Shown here piece after piece: positions 1-9,500 of a stretch of 64,000 bases of DNA. The first letter of the stretch is position 1; the number at the start of each line of letters is the position of its first letter. The stretch covers positions 496,001 through 560,000 of the forward strand of contig NZ_CP049109.1 in NCBI RefSeq assembly GCF_011057975.1. The letters run 5' to 3'. The notes under the pieces were generated by a model. It was not told the origin of the DNA. It saw only the letters and a list, made by a program, of their open reading frames with translations, and ran no database searches. The position numbers and the translations under genes were made by a program. This DNA is from Sphingosinithalassobacter tenebrarum (GTDB lineage: Bacteria; Pseudomonadota; Alphaproteobacteria; Sphingomonadales; Sphingomonadaceae).

Positions 1-1
1 C

Positions 2-901
2 GCGACGTCGCTGGCGCTGGGCGGCGCGGTGCTGATCTTCGCGCAGGACATTGTCGCTCGGGGCCAGGGCTTCGGCTTGTTCGCCTGGCAGGTCGAGTTT
101 CTGATCTTCGCCGGGCCGATGCTGCTGTGCCTGTTGCTGATCCTGACGCTGAAGGAACCGCCGCGCCAGCGCATGGCGACCTTCGGAGAGCGGAAGGGCA
201 GCGAACTGGCCGCTTATGTGAAGAGCCAGCGGCGCCTTCTGCTGCTGCTGATCGGCGGGTTCGCGGCCGTGTGTTTCTGCGGTTTTTCGCTCGGCAACTG
301 GATACCCGCCTATCTTTCGCGCCGCTTCGCCATGCAGCCGCAGGAATATGGGCCGATCCTGGCACTGCTCAGCATCGCGTCCGGGCTCACGATGCTGGTG
401 AAGGGGATGCTGATCGACTGGCTGTATATCCGCGGGGTGAAGGACGCCTATGTCCGGCTTTACACCTGGCTGCTCGCCGGCTCTCTGCCGATCGTCTGGA
501 CCATGTTCCTGGTCGACAGCAAATGGCTGTTCCTGGTGATGCTGGGGCTGGTGCAGATCGTAACCATCCCCTTCATTTCCTATGCTTCCACGACGTTTCA
601 GGTGATCGCGCCGGGCAACATCCGCGCGCGGATCACATCGGCCGCGCTGATCCTCTTCGCGATCGCGGGCGGGCTCGGAACCTCCTCGGTGGGTGCGATG
701 AACGACTTGCTGTTCGGCGGCGACAGCGGCCTCGGCAATTCGCTCGCGCTCGGGGTGTCGGTGATGATGCCGACCGCGCTGATCCTGCTGCGGCTTGCAC
801 TGAAACCGTTGCACGCCGCCGTGGTGCAGGCGGAACAGCTGAACCGGGAAATGCCGCCCGAACCGGCCAAGCCGATGGGAGGTGCGGAAGCCGATGTCTG
901 A
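2..901 (+). CDS. MFS transporter, C-terminal part (5' end outside window)
   Basis: The reading frame is open from base 2, so the gene starts upstream of the window and only about 299 codons are visible. The product has several hydrophobic spans, including a stretch around LLLLLIGGFAAVCFCGFSLG and later long apolar segments, matching the second half of a major facilitator superfamily permease in the inner membrane. A GTG at base 29 is in frame but is not a convincing start, because hydrophobic coding continues before it. The stop overlaps the amidohydrolase start by 8 bases, which suggests an operon in which the transporter imports the substrate of that hydrolase. The substrate cannot be read from the sequence. 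Confidence 0.8.
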   Translation, partial: ATSLALGGAVLIFAQDIVARGQGFGLFAWQVEFLIFAGPMLLCLLLILTLKEPPRQRMATFGERKGSELAAYVKSQRRLLLLLIGGFAAVCFCGFSLGNWIPAYLSRRFAMQPQEYGPILALLSIASGLTMLVKGMLIDWLYIRGVKDAYVRLYTWLLAGSLPIVWTMFLVDSKWLFLVMLGLVQIVTIPFISYASTTFQVIAPGNIRARITSAALILFAIAGGLGTSSVGAMNDLLFGGDSGLGNSLALGVSVMMPTALILLRLALKPLHAAVVQAEQLNREMPPEPAKPMGGAEADV

Positions 902-1799
902 GGATGGCACCATGCAAGGGTGGATTTCCGGCCGGCCGATCCGCGCCCGATTCTCCGAAGGCGATGCCGCACCGGAAAGTCCGGCGCCGCCCGGTGCCGT
1001 CGATTGCCACCATCATATCTTCGACAACCGCTTCCATGTCGAAGGACAGGTTTCGGTACCCGATGCTACCGTTGCCGACTATCGCGATTTCCAGCGGCGG
1101 CTGGGCCTCTCGCGTTCGGTGTTCGTCGCGTCGTCCAACTACGGCACCGACGACCGTGTCGTGCTCGACGCGCTCGAGCAGGTCGGAACCGACCGGATGC
1201 GCGCCGTGGTGATCCTGCACGGCGATGCCGATGCGGCGCGGCTGCCTGGCCTGCACGACAGGGGTGTGCGGGGTATTCGGGTCTATTTCGCCAAGGGGGA
1301 CGTCCCCGACCATGCCGGGTTCGACCGGCTGACGCGGCTGGCGGCCGACCGGGGCTGGTCGGTCAATGTGGTCGGCAATCGCGATCGCGAAGTGCTGATC
1401 GACTGGGAAAGCGCGATGGCGAATGCGCCGTGTCCGATCATGATCGATCATATGGGATGGACGCCGCAACCCGCCGGGCCGCAAAGCGCCACCGGCAGGA
1501 TGCTGCGCCGTCTGCTTGCCGGCGGCAATGTCTATGTGAAGCTTTCCGGCCCCTATCTGTCGTCGCGCTGCGGCGCACCGGGGTTCGATGACGTCGACGC
1601 TCTGGCGCGCGTGCTGGCGGCCGAGGCGCCCGAACGCGTGGTCTGGGGGAGTGACTGGCCGCACCCGGTCGCCGCGCAGCAGCATCTCCCCGTCGACGGC
1701 GCCCTGCTGTTCGACCAGCTCACTCGCTGGATCCCCGATCCCGCCCGTCGCAAGCTGGCGCTGGTCGACAATCCCGAGCGGCTATACTGGAATGATTGA
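894..1799 (+). CDS. amidohydrolase family protein (TIM-barrel metal hydrolase, LigI/PDC-hydrolase-like)
   Basis: This is a protein of about 301 residues with amidohydrolase-2 hallmarks: VDCHHHIFD near the N-terminus as the metal-binding HxH element, DHMGW in the middle, and WGSDWPHP near the C-terminus carrying the metal-ligand Asp. This arrangement is that of the 2-pyrone-4,6-dicarboxylate hydrolase / lactonase branch, which opens lactone or cyclic ester rings in the cytoplasm. ATG 894 was chosen because GGGAGG lies 11 bases upstream; an in-frame GTG at 882 is the alternative. It is translationally coupled to the MFS gene, so a small imported organic acid or lactone is a reasonable substrate guess, but the exact substrate is not determined. 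Confidence 0.82.
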   Translation: MSEDGTMQGWISGRPIRARFSEGDAAPESPAPPGAVDCHHHIFDNRFHVEGQVSVPDATVADYRDFQRRLGLSRSVFVASSNYGTDDRVVLDALEQVGTDRMRAVVILHGDADAARLPGLHDRGVRGIRVYFAKGDVPDHAGFDRLTRLAADRGWSVNVVGNRDREVLIDWESAMANAPCPIMIDHMGWTPQPAGPQSATGRMLRRLLAGGNVYVKLSGPYLSSRCGAPGFDDVDALARVLAAEAPERVVWGSDWPHPVAAQQHLPVDGALLFDQLTRWIPDPARRKLALVDNPERLYWND

Positions 1800-1997
1800 G
1801 CGGGCGCGCCTGCGTCGAGCGCGGGGCAGTCTTTGACGTTGCTGGCATAAGGGCGCCGCCGAGCGGTCCGGTGAACCCCCGTTATTCCGCGCCGTACGGG
1901 CGGTTTTTCGCGCTTTCCTCACGGTGACAAGCGATCGCTCTTCTGAAGAGCGTCTCTTCGATGATTTTCCAGTAATTCCGGCGATATTGCGGAAAAA

Positions 1998-2084
1998 TGG
2001 TGCCCAGAAGAGGACTCGAACCTCCACGGCCATACAGCCGCCAGCACCTGAAGCTGGTGCGTCTACCAATTCCGCCATCTGGGC
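1998..2084 (-). tRNA. tRNA-Leu (anticodon CAG)
   Basis: On the minus strand the acceptor arms GCCCAGA and TCTGGGC pair perfectly, followed by discriminator A and an encoded CCA at 2000-1998. The anticodon arm is CCAGC-TTCAGGT-GCTGG, giving anticodon CAG. The T-arm has GGTTCGAGTCC, and the gene is 87 nt long with the long variable arm expected for a class II leucine tRNA. Confidence 0.96.
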
Positions 2085-2234
2085 ACGCTGGGGTAGGCGG
2101 GGCGCTCTACGGTTGTGCCGGGCGCTTGTCAACAGGGCGGATGCGCGAACCGCTATCCGCTTTCCGACGCTTGCCGTTTGGCGCGGCAACGGGCATTTGA
2201 CGCGTTGTTCGGCAAGCGAAGAAACTGCGAGATC

Positions 2235-3167
2235 ATGGCGATGAAGAACAAGCTGGTCACATTGTTCGGCGGAGGCGGATTCGTCGGGCGCTACGTCGCA
2301 CAGGAACTGCTGCGCGCCGGGGCGCGGGTGCGAATCGCGCAGCGGCGCCCGCGTGACGCCTTTTTCCTGCGACCGCAGGGCGGCGTGGGGCAGACGCAGT
2401 TCGTGGCCGCCGACATCACCGATGCCGACAGCGTGGCTCGCGCGGTTCAGGGATCCGACGCGGTGATGAATCTGGTCGGCAGCTTTTCGAATTATCACGC
2501 GATCCAGGTGAAGGGCGCGCAGACGGTGGCGCAGGCCGCGAATCGTGCGGGAGCGGCGGCTTTTGTGCAGATGTCCGCAATCGGCGCCGATCCCGATTCT
2601 CCGTCCGAATATGGCCGCTCGAAAGCCGCGGGGGAACGTGCCGTTCTCGAGGCCTTTGCCGGCGCCACCATCCTGCGCCCCTCGGTCATTTTCGGGCGCG
2701 AGGATGATTTCCTCAATCGCTTTGCTGGAATGGTCGCCGCCGGGCCGATCGTTCCCATCCTGCGTCCCGACGCGAAGTTTCAGCCGGTCTATGTCGTCGA
2801 TGTCGCCCAGGCGGCGATGCGCGCGATGGCCGATCCCGGCCAGCATGCGGGCCATGTCTATGAACTGGGCGGCCCCGATGTGATCACGATGTCGGAGCTG
2901 TACCGCTTCCTGGCCGAACAGACCGGACGCGACCCGATATTCGTTGAACTGCCCGATGCGATCGGCGGCATGATCGCGGCGCTTCCGGGCACCCCGATCA
3001 CGGCCGATCAATGGCGGATGCTGAAGCAGGACAATGTGGTATCGCCCGGAAGCAGCGGGCTGGCCGCATTCGGCCTTGGAGCGACGCCGGTGGCGGCAGT
3101 CGCGCCGCAATGGCTGGTGCGGTTCCGCAAGCATGGCCGTTTCACAGCAACGGGCGAACCGGCCTGA
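2235..3167 (+). CDS. complex I NDUFA9-subunit family protein (NAD(P)-binding, atypical SDR)
   Basis: The protein has about 310 residues. A glycine-rich Rossmann motif, FGGGGFVGRYVAQELL, lies within the first 30 residues, and the fold looks like an extended/atypical short-chain dehydrogenase. Alphaproteobacterial proteins of this type are related to the mitochondrial NDUFA9 accessory subunit of NADH dehydrogenase, and also to NAD-dependent epimerases. ATG 2235 was preferred because the upstream in-frame codons run back towards the tRNA gene; ATG 2241 is also possible. It precedes uppP with an 84-base gap. Its role in complex I assembly or stability is inferred from the family only. Confidence 0.82.
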   Translation: MAMKNKLVTLFGGGGFVGRYVAQELLRAGARVRIAQRRPRDAFFLRPQGGVGQTQFVAADITDADSVARAVQGSDAVMNLVGSFSNYHAIQVKGAQTVAQAANRAGAAAFVQMSAIGADPDSPSEYGRSKAAGERAVLEAFAGATILRPSVIFGREDDFLNRFAGMVAAGPIVPILRPDAKFQPVYVVDVAQAAMRAMADPGQHAGHVYELGGPDVITMSELYRFLAEQTGRDPIFVELPDAIGGMIAALPGTPITADQWRMLKQDNVVSPGSSGLAAFGLGATPVAAVAPQWLVRFRKHGRFTATGEPA

Positions 3168-3251
3168 GGTACAATGTCATTCGAGCGGCGTTCGCGCCGC
3201 CCGGTCGGGCCGTAAGGAGAGGCGGGCCGAGCGCACAAAGGGGCTCCATCC

Positions 3252-4061
3252 ATGTCTGAACTGATCGTGATCATCCTCCTCGGCATCGTCGAGGGGATCA
3301 CCGAGTTTCTGCCCGTTTCCTCGACCGGGCACCTCGTGCTCGCGGGATCGCTGCTGGGCTTCAACAGCGAGGTTTCCGGCACGTTCGAGATCGTTATTCA
3401 GCTGGGCGCGATCCTTTCGGTGATCGTGTTGTACTGGCGACGCTTCTGGAATGTGCTCGAAGGGCTCTTGCGTCGCGACAGCGGTGCGATCGCCTTCACC
3501 CGCAACGTACTGCTTGCCTTCCTGCCGTCGGCAGTGATCGGGCTGTTCGTCTATTCGGCGATCAAGGCCTTGCTCACCAGCCCGCAGCTCGGCCCGATCG
3601 TCGTTTCGATCGCGCTGATCGTGGGCGGTGTCATCATCCTGCTGATGGAACGGCTCATTCCGCACCCGCCCGAGGGCAGCGTGGAAGGCATGTCCTGGCG
3701 CACAGCGCTGGCGATCGGCGTGTTCCAGTGCCTGGCGATGATTCCGGGCGTCAGCCGTTCGGGTGCGACGATCATGGGTGCGCTGGGCATGGGCGTCGAT
3801 CGCAAGACGGCGGCCGAGTTCAGCTTCTTCCTCGCGGTGCCGACGATGCTGGCTGCCTCGGTCCTCGATCTTATCAAAAGCCATGACTCGCTGGGCGAGG
3901 CCGGATGGAGCGCGATCGCGATCGGGTTTGTCGTTTCTTTCGTCGTTGCGCTGCTGGTGATCCGCTGGTTCCTGGCGATCGTCACTCGGCATGGTTTTGC
4001 GCCCTTTGCCTGGTATCGAATCGCCATCGGCGGCATCGCGCTGGTCTGGCTGCTCGCCTGA
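3252..4061 (+). CDS. uppP: undecaprenyl-diphosphatase UppP (BacA family)
   Basis: An integral inner-membrane enzyme of 269 residues, the usual family length. It removes a phosphate from undecaprenyl diphosphate to recycle the lipid carrier for peptidoglycan and other envelope glycans, and overexpression gives bacitracin resistance in other bacteria. Both family signatures are present: EGITEFLPVSSTGH at about residues 14-27 and PGVSRSGATI at about residue 165. At least seven hydrophobic spans are visible. The ATG follows an AAGGGG-type ribosome binding site. Confidence 0.96.
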   Translation: MSELIVIILLGIVEGITEFLPVSSTGHLVLAGSLLGFNSEVSGTFEIVIQLGAILSVIVLYWRRFWNVLEGLLRRDSGAIAFTRNVLLAFLPSAVIGLFVYSAIKALLTSPQLGPIVVSIALIVGGVIILLMERLIPHPPEGSVEGMSWRTALAIGVFQCLAMIPGVSRSGATIMGALGMGVDRKTAAEFSFFLAVPTMLAASVLDLIKSHDSLGEAGWSAIAIGFVVSFVVALLVIRWFLAIVTRHGFAPFAWYRIAIGGIALVWLLA

Positions 4062-4209
4062 CTATCGGGCCGAATCGGCCGCTTTCAAATCGCGGCAATT
4101 GCCGGAGCGGCGAGGGTGGCGCGGCTTATTCCGAAAGATAGGTCAGCATTACTTACTTATCGGCGCTTTAGCGCGTGACTCCGTGCCGGATTTCGCGTAG
4201 GGGCGCGCC

Positions 4210-5658
4210 ATGACAGCAAAAAAGACCCTCCAGTTCGTGGATCGCGTGCAATCCTATCCGCCCAAGCGGGCCCCGGGGGAGCGCGCCGGCGACTTCGATG
4301 AAATTGCGCAGCGCTATGTCGATCAGGTGGCCGAGGATCAGGCCGGGCGCTGTTCGCAATGCGGCGTGCCCTATTGTTCGGTGCACTGCCCGCTGCACAA
4401 TCATATCCCCGATTGGCTCCGGCTGACTGCCGAAGGGCGGCTACAGGAGGCGTATCAGCTCTCCAACCTGACTTCGACCATGCCCGAAATCTGCGGACGC
4501 ATCTGTCCGCAGGACCGGCTGTGCGAAGGCAATTGCGTCATCGAATTTTCCGGCCACGGCGCCGTGACGATCGGTTCGGTCGAAAAGTTCATCACCGACA
4601 CCGCCTGGGATCAGGGCTGGGTCGAGCCGCTGCAGCCGGGTCCGGCGCGCGGCCAGTCGGTTGCAGTGATCGGGGCGGGACCCGCCGGGCTGACCGCCGC
4701 CGAATATATGCGCGTCGCCGGCTATGACGTGCATGTCTATGACCGGCACGATCGTTCGGGCGGACTGCTGACCTACGGCATCCCCGGCTTCAAGCTGGAG
4801 AAGCACATCGTCACGCGCCGCGTCGAGCGGCTCGAGGCGGGCGGCATCGTCTTCCACAACAGTTTCGAAGTGGGGCGCGACGCGACACTCGAGCAATTGC
4901 GCGAGAAGCATGACGCGATCCTGATCGCCACCGGCGTTTACAAGCCGCGCGCGATCAAGATGCCGGGCAGCGATGCCGGCGGCGTGGTCGAGGCGCTCGA
5001 TTATCTCACTGCGTCGAACCGGCGCGGGTTCGGCGACACGCTGGCCGACAACGCGGCGACGCTCGACGCGGCGGGCAAGCATGTCGTCGTGGTCGGCGGC
5101 GGCGATACGGCGATGGACTGCGTGCGTACCGCGATCCGCCAGGGCGCTGCATCGGTGAAGTGCCTCTATCGCCGCGATCGCGCGAACATGCCCGGATCGC
5201 AGCGCGAAGTCGCCAATGCCGAAGAGGAAGGCGTAGAATTCGTCTGGCTCTCGGCGCCCAAGGCAATCGAGGGCGGCGATGTCGCGACGGCGGTTCGCGC
5301 GGCGAAGATGCGGCTCGGCGCGCCCGATGCGAGCGGTCGCCGCACGCCCGAGCCCGAACCCGACGGCGATTTCACGGTGCAGGCGGACCTGGTGATCAAG
5401 GCGCTGGGTTTCGATGCCGAGGATCTGCCGACGCTGTTCGACGCGCCCGAACTGGGGCTGACTCGCTGGGGCACGGTGCGCACCGACGGGCAGACGATGA
5501 TGACCAGCCTCGACGGCGTGTTCGCGGCCGGAGACATCGTCCGCGGGGCTAGCCTGGTCGTATGGGCGATCCGTGACGGGCGCGACGTTGCCGAGCATAT
5601 GCACAAATGGCTCAAGGCGCGGGTCGACACCGGCGCCAATCGGAAGGTGGCGGCATGA
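4210..5658 (+). CDS. gltD: glutamate synthase (NADPH) small subunit GltD
   Basis: The beta subunit of NADPH-GOGAT, 482 residues, which passes electrons from NADPH via FAD and 4Fe-4S clusters to the large subunit for reductive transfer of the glutamine amide to 2-oxoglutarate. Visible motifs are the N-terminal cysteine cluster CSQCGVPYCSVHCP, a second cluster CGRICPQDRLCEGNC, the FAD dinucleotide fold GAGPAGLTAAEYM, and the NADPH fold VVGGGDTAMDC. The stop overlaps the start of the next gene (ATGA). gltD precedes gltB here, with one small gene between them. Confidence 0.97.
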   Translation: MTAKKTLQFVDRVQSYPPKRAPGERAGDFDEIAQRYVDQVAEDQAGRCSQCGVPYCSVHCPLHNHIPDWLRLTAEGRLQEAYQLSNLTSTMPEICGRICPQDRLCEGNCVIEFSGHGAVTIGSVEKFITDTAWDQGWVEPLQPGPARGQSVAVIGAGPAGLTAAEYMRVAGYDVHVYDRHDRSGGLLTYGIPGFKLEKHIVTRRVERLEAGGIVFHNSFEVGRDATLEQLREKHDAILIATGVYKPRAIKMPGSDAGGVVEALDYLTASNRRGFGDTLADNAATLDAAGKHVVVVGGGDTAMDCVRTAIRQGAASVKCLYRRDRANMPGSQREVANAEEEGVEFVWLSAPKAIEGGDVATAVRAAKMRLGAPDASGRRTPEPEPDGDFTVQADLVIKALGFDAEDLPTLFDAPELGLTRWGTVRTDGQTMMTSLDGVFAAGDIVRGASLVVWAIRDGRDVAEHMHKWLKARVDTGANRKVAA

Positions 5659-6410
5659 AGCGATTGATGGCGATCCTTTGTGCGGCGCTCGTCGTGGCGC
5701 TGCCGCTCGGCGGCGCGGGCGCGGCGGGGATTCCCGTCCAGCAGCATGACGCGCACTGGCAGGCGGCCTACAAGCTGGCGCAGACGGTCCGCACCGAAGC
5801 GCATGTTCATGCCGAGATCGCGCGGCTGTACGACAGCGACCCGGGCAAGGCGCTGTTGCAGGAACCGGCCATCGCCGAACTCGAACGCCAATATCCCGGC
5901 ATTGCCGACGTGATGATGAATTCGATCCGTTCCTATTCGACGCGCGACGCGCTCGAGCGGCTTCCCGATCTCTGGGAGCGGTTCGCCGATATCTATGCCG
6001 ACGGACTGACCGATGCGGAGCTTGCTGTCGTCCAGGCCTTTTACGAATCGCCGGCCGGGCAGCGGTTTCTCGATGCGACGATTGCCGGCCTCGATCCGCG
6101 TCCGATGATGGCCGAGATGATCCAGCGAAGCGAACGAGCTGCGGAAGCGTCGGACATTTCGCGCATGACCACCCGGGCAGGGGTGTCGGCGGTGGGTCAG
6201 TTGTCTTCCGAAGACCAGGCGGCGCTGATGGCCTTTGCAAAGACGGGCGCCTTTCGGAAAATGTCGTTGCTGGCGCCGCGGATTCAGCAGGCAAGCGCCG
6301 ACTGGGCGAACGACCAGTCGCCCGAACTGATGGCGGAAGCCCAGGCCGCAATGGTCAATGCAGCGACTGCGTATATGGCGCAGGCCGACCTCGCCCCGGG
6401 AAAGCCCTGA
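5655..6410 (+). CDS. DUF2059 domain-containing secreted protein
   Basis: A protein of 251 residues. The first roughly 25 residues form a signal peptide (positive MKR start, hydrophobic LMAILCAALVVALPLGGAGA), so the product is probably periplasmic. The remainder is helical and polar, with the segment VVQAFYESPAGQRFLD and a later repeat-like helical region typical of DUF2059. The ATG overlaps the gltD stop by four bases, so translation is coupled, and gltB starts 119 bases downstream. The function of DUF2059 is not established, and its place between the two GOGAT subunits is discussed as a finding. Confidence 0.82.
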   Translation: MKRLMAILCAALVVALPLGGAGAAGIPVQQHDAHWQAAYKLAQTVRTEAHVHAEIARLYDSDPGKALLQEPAIAELERQYPGIADVMMNSIRSYSTRDALERLPDLWERFADIYADGLTDAELAVVQAFYESPAGQRFLDATIAGLDPRPMMAEMIQRSERAAEASDISRMTTRAGVSAVGQLSSEDQAALMAFAKTGAFRKMSLLAPRIQQASADWANDQSPELMAEAQAAMVNAATAYMAQADLAPGKP

Positions 6411-6529
6411 CGGGGAACGGCAATCGCAGGCCGGTCGCAAGGCCGCCTGTCACAGCCCGCAGCAGCGGGCGCCAGCCCAAGCGGCGTCTCGGCCGCACGG
6501 CTGCAACCCATGATTGATCGAGCTTGAAC

Positions 6530-9500
6530 ATGACCGAAGACCAACGCACCCGCCTCGCCCGTGAGGGCATGTACCGCCCCGAATTCGAAGGTGATGCCTG
6601 CGGCGTCGGCCTGATCGCGGCGACCGACGGCAAATCGTCGCGGCGCGTCGTCCAGTCGGCGATCGATGCGCTCAAGGCGGTGTGGCATCGCGGCGCGGTC
6701 GATGCCGACGGCATGACCGGCGACGGTGCAGGGCTGCATGTCGATTTGCCGCGCGCGTTCTTCGAGAAGGCGGTTACCGACGCGGGGCATTCGATGCGCT
6801 CCGATCGTTTCGCGGTCGGCATGATCTTCCTGCCGCGTACCGATCTGGGTGCGCAGGAAAGCTGCCGCACGATCGTCGAAAGCGAGATCATCGAGGCGGG
6901 CTACACCATCTATGGCTGGCGCCAGGTGCCGGTCGACGTGTCGGTGATCGGCGAAAAGGCCAAGGCGACGCGGCCCGAGATCGAGCAGATCATGATCGCC
7001 GGGCCCGACCCCGAAACCACCAGCGCCGCCGAGTTCGAAAAGGAACTCTATCTCGTCCGTCGCCGGATCGAGCGGAAGGTGATCCAGGCGCAGATCAGCG
7101 GATTCTACATCTGTTCGCTGTCGTGCCGCTCGGTCATCTACAAGGGGCTGTTCCTCGCCGAATCGCTGAGCGAATTCTATCCCGACCTCACCGATGACCG
7201 CTTCGCCAGCCGCGTTGCGATCTTCCACCAGCGCTATTCGACCAACACCTTTCCGCAATGGTGGCTGGCCCAGCCGTTCCGCACGATGGCGCATAACGGC
7301 GAGATCAACACGATCCGCGGCAACAAGAACTGGATGCTCAGCCACGAGATCAAGATGGCGAGCATCGCGTTCGGCGATAAGTCCGAGGACATCAAGCCGG
7401 TGATCCCGGCGGGTGCGAGCGATACCGCCGCGCTCGACGCCGTGTTCGAAGCGATCTGCCGCTCGGGCCGTGATGCGCCGACCGCCAAGCTGATGCTGGT
7501 CCCCGAGGCATGGCAGGGCCGCAACGAAATGCCGCCCGCGCATGTTTCGATGTACCAGTATCTGGCGAGCGTGATGGAGCCGTGGGACGGCCCCGCAGCG
7601 CTGGCGATGACCGATGGCCGCTGGGTGGTCGCGGGGATGGACCGCAACGCGCTGCGCCCGCTGCGCTATACGCGCACGTCCGACGGGCTGCTGATCGTGG
7701 GTTCGGAAGCCGGAATGGTGCCGGTGCCCGAAGCCACCGTGATGGAAAAGGGCCGGCTGGGCCCGGGCCAGATGCTCGCGGTCGATCTCGACGAGGGGCA
7801 GGTCTATCATGATCGCGAGATCAAGGACCGTGTCGCCGGCGAGACCGACTATGCCGGCATGGCGGGCAAGTTCCTCACGATCGAAAACACCAAGTCGATC
7901 AACGGCAACCCGACGCCGCAATGGGACCGCGCCGAGCTGACGCGGCGGCAGGTCGCCGCCGGCCAGACACTGGAGGACATGGAACTCATCCTCGCGCCGA
8001 TGGTCGAAACCGGCAAGGAGGCGATCGGATCGATGGGCGACGATACGCCGCTCGCGGTGGTGTCGGACAAGCCGCGGCTGATCAGCCAGTTCTTTCGCCA
8101 GAATTTCAGCCAGGTGACCAATCCGCCGATCGATTCGCTGCGCGAACGGCATGTCATGTCGCTCAAGACGCGGTTCGGCAATCTCGCCAACATCCTCGAT
8201 ACCGACGGGCAGAAGACCGGCGTGCTGGTGCTCGACAGCCCGGTGCTCACCTGTGCCCATTGGGAACGGCTCAAGGGCCATTTCGGCAATCAGGCTGCGG
8301 AAATCGACTGCACCTTCGATGCGAAGGGCGGGCCGGAAGCGCTGCGCGCCGCCATCGCCGATATCCGTGCGCAGGCCGAACAGGCGGTTCGCGAAGGCAA
8401 GACCGAGGTTTTCCTCACCGACGAGCATATCGGGCCCGATCGCGCGGCGATCGCCAGCGTGCTCGCGGCGGCGGCGGTGCACACGCATCTCGTGCGCAAG
8501 GGGCTTCGCTCCTATGCCAGCGTCAATGTCCGGTCGGCCGAATGCCTCGACACCCATTATTATGCGGTGCTGATCGGCGTCGGCGCGACGACGGTGAATG
8601 CCTATCTCGCCGAAGCGGCGATCGCGGACCGGCATAGCCGCGGCCTGTTCGGTGACCTCAGCTTCGACGAATGCCTCGCCCGGCACCGCAAGGCGATCGA
8701 GGAAGGGCTGCTCAAGATCCTGTCGAAAATGGGGATCGCGGTGATCTCCAGCTATCGCGGCGGCTATAATTTCGAAGCGGTCGGCCTCAGCCGCGCGCTG
8801 GTCAATGATTTCTTCCCTGGCATGCCCGCGAAGATTTCGGGCGAAGGCTATGCCTCGCTGCATCTGAGCGCGATGCTGCGCCACGAAGCGGCGTGGGACC
8901 CGGTGGTTGCGGCGCTGCCCGTGGGCGGTTTCTACCGCCAGCGGCACGGCGGCGAGACGCATGCCTATTCGGCGCAGCTGATGCACTTGCTGCAGACGGC
9001 GGTCTCCACCGACAGCTATTCGACCTATCTCAATTTCTCGCGCGGCGTGCGCGATTTGCCGCCGGTCTATCTGCGCGACCTGCTCGAATTCAACTATCCC
9101 GAGGAAGGGATCGCGATCGATCAGGTTGAGGCGATTACCGAGATCCGCAAGCGGTTCGTGACGCCGGGGATGAGCCTCGGCGCGCTGTCGCCGGAAGCGC
9201 ATGAAACGCTTGCCATCGCAATGAACCGGATCGGCGCACGCGCCGTTTCGGGCGAAGGCGGCGAGGACAAGGAACGGTACACGCCGCGCGAAAATGGCGA
9301 CAACGCCAATTCGACGATCAAGCAGGTGGCGTCGGGCCGGTTTGGCGTGACCGCCGAATATCTCAACGCCTGCGACGAGATCGAAATCAAGGTGGCGCAG
9401 GGCGCCAAGCCCGGCGAGGGCGGCCAGCTGCCCGGATTCAAGGTCACCGAATTCATCGCCAGGCTGCGGCATTCGACGCCTGGCGTGACGCTAATTTCGC

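Noticed and set aside
1782..3134. A 450-codon minus-strand frame covering the tRNA-Leu gene and the NDUFA9-like gene
   Set aside because: It runs through a tRNA gene and opposite a recognised protein; no motif supports it.
6284..9472. A 1062-codon open frame on the minus strand opposite gltB
   Set aside because: It is the mirror of a clearly coding gene in high-GC DNA; the product is His/Arg/Asp-rich with no motif, and gltB has all its catalytic motifs on the plus strand.
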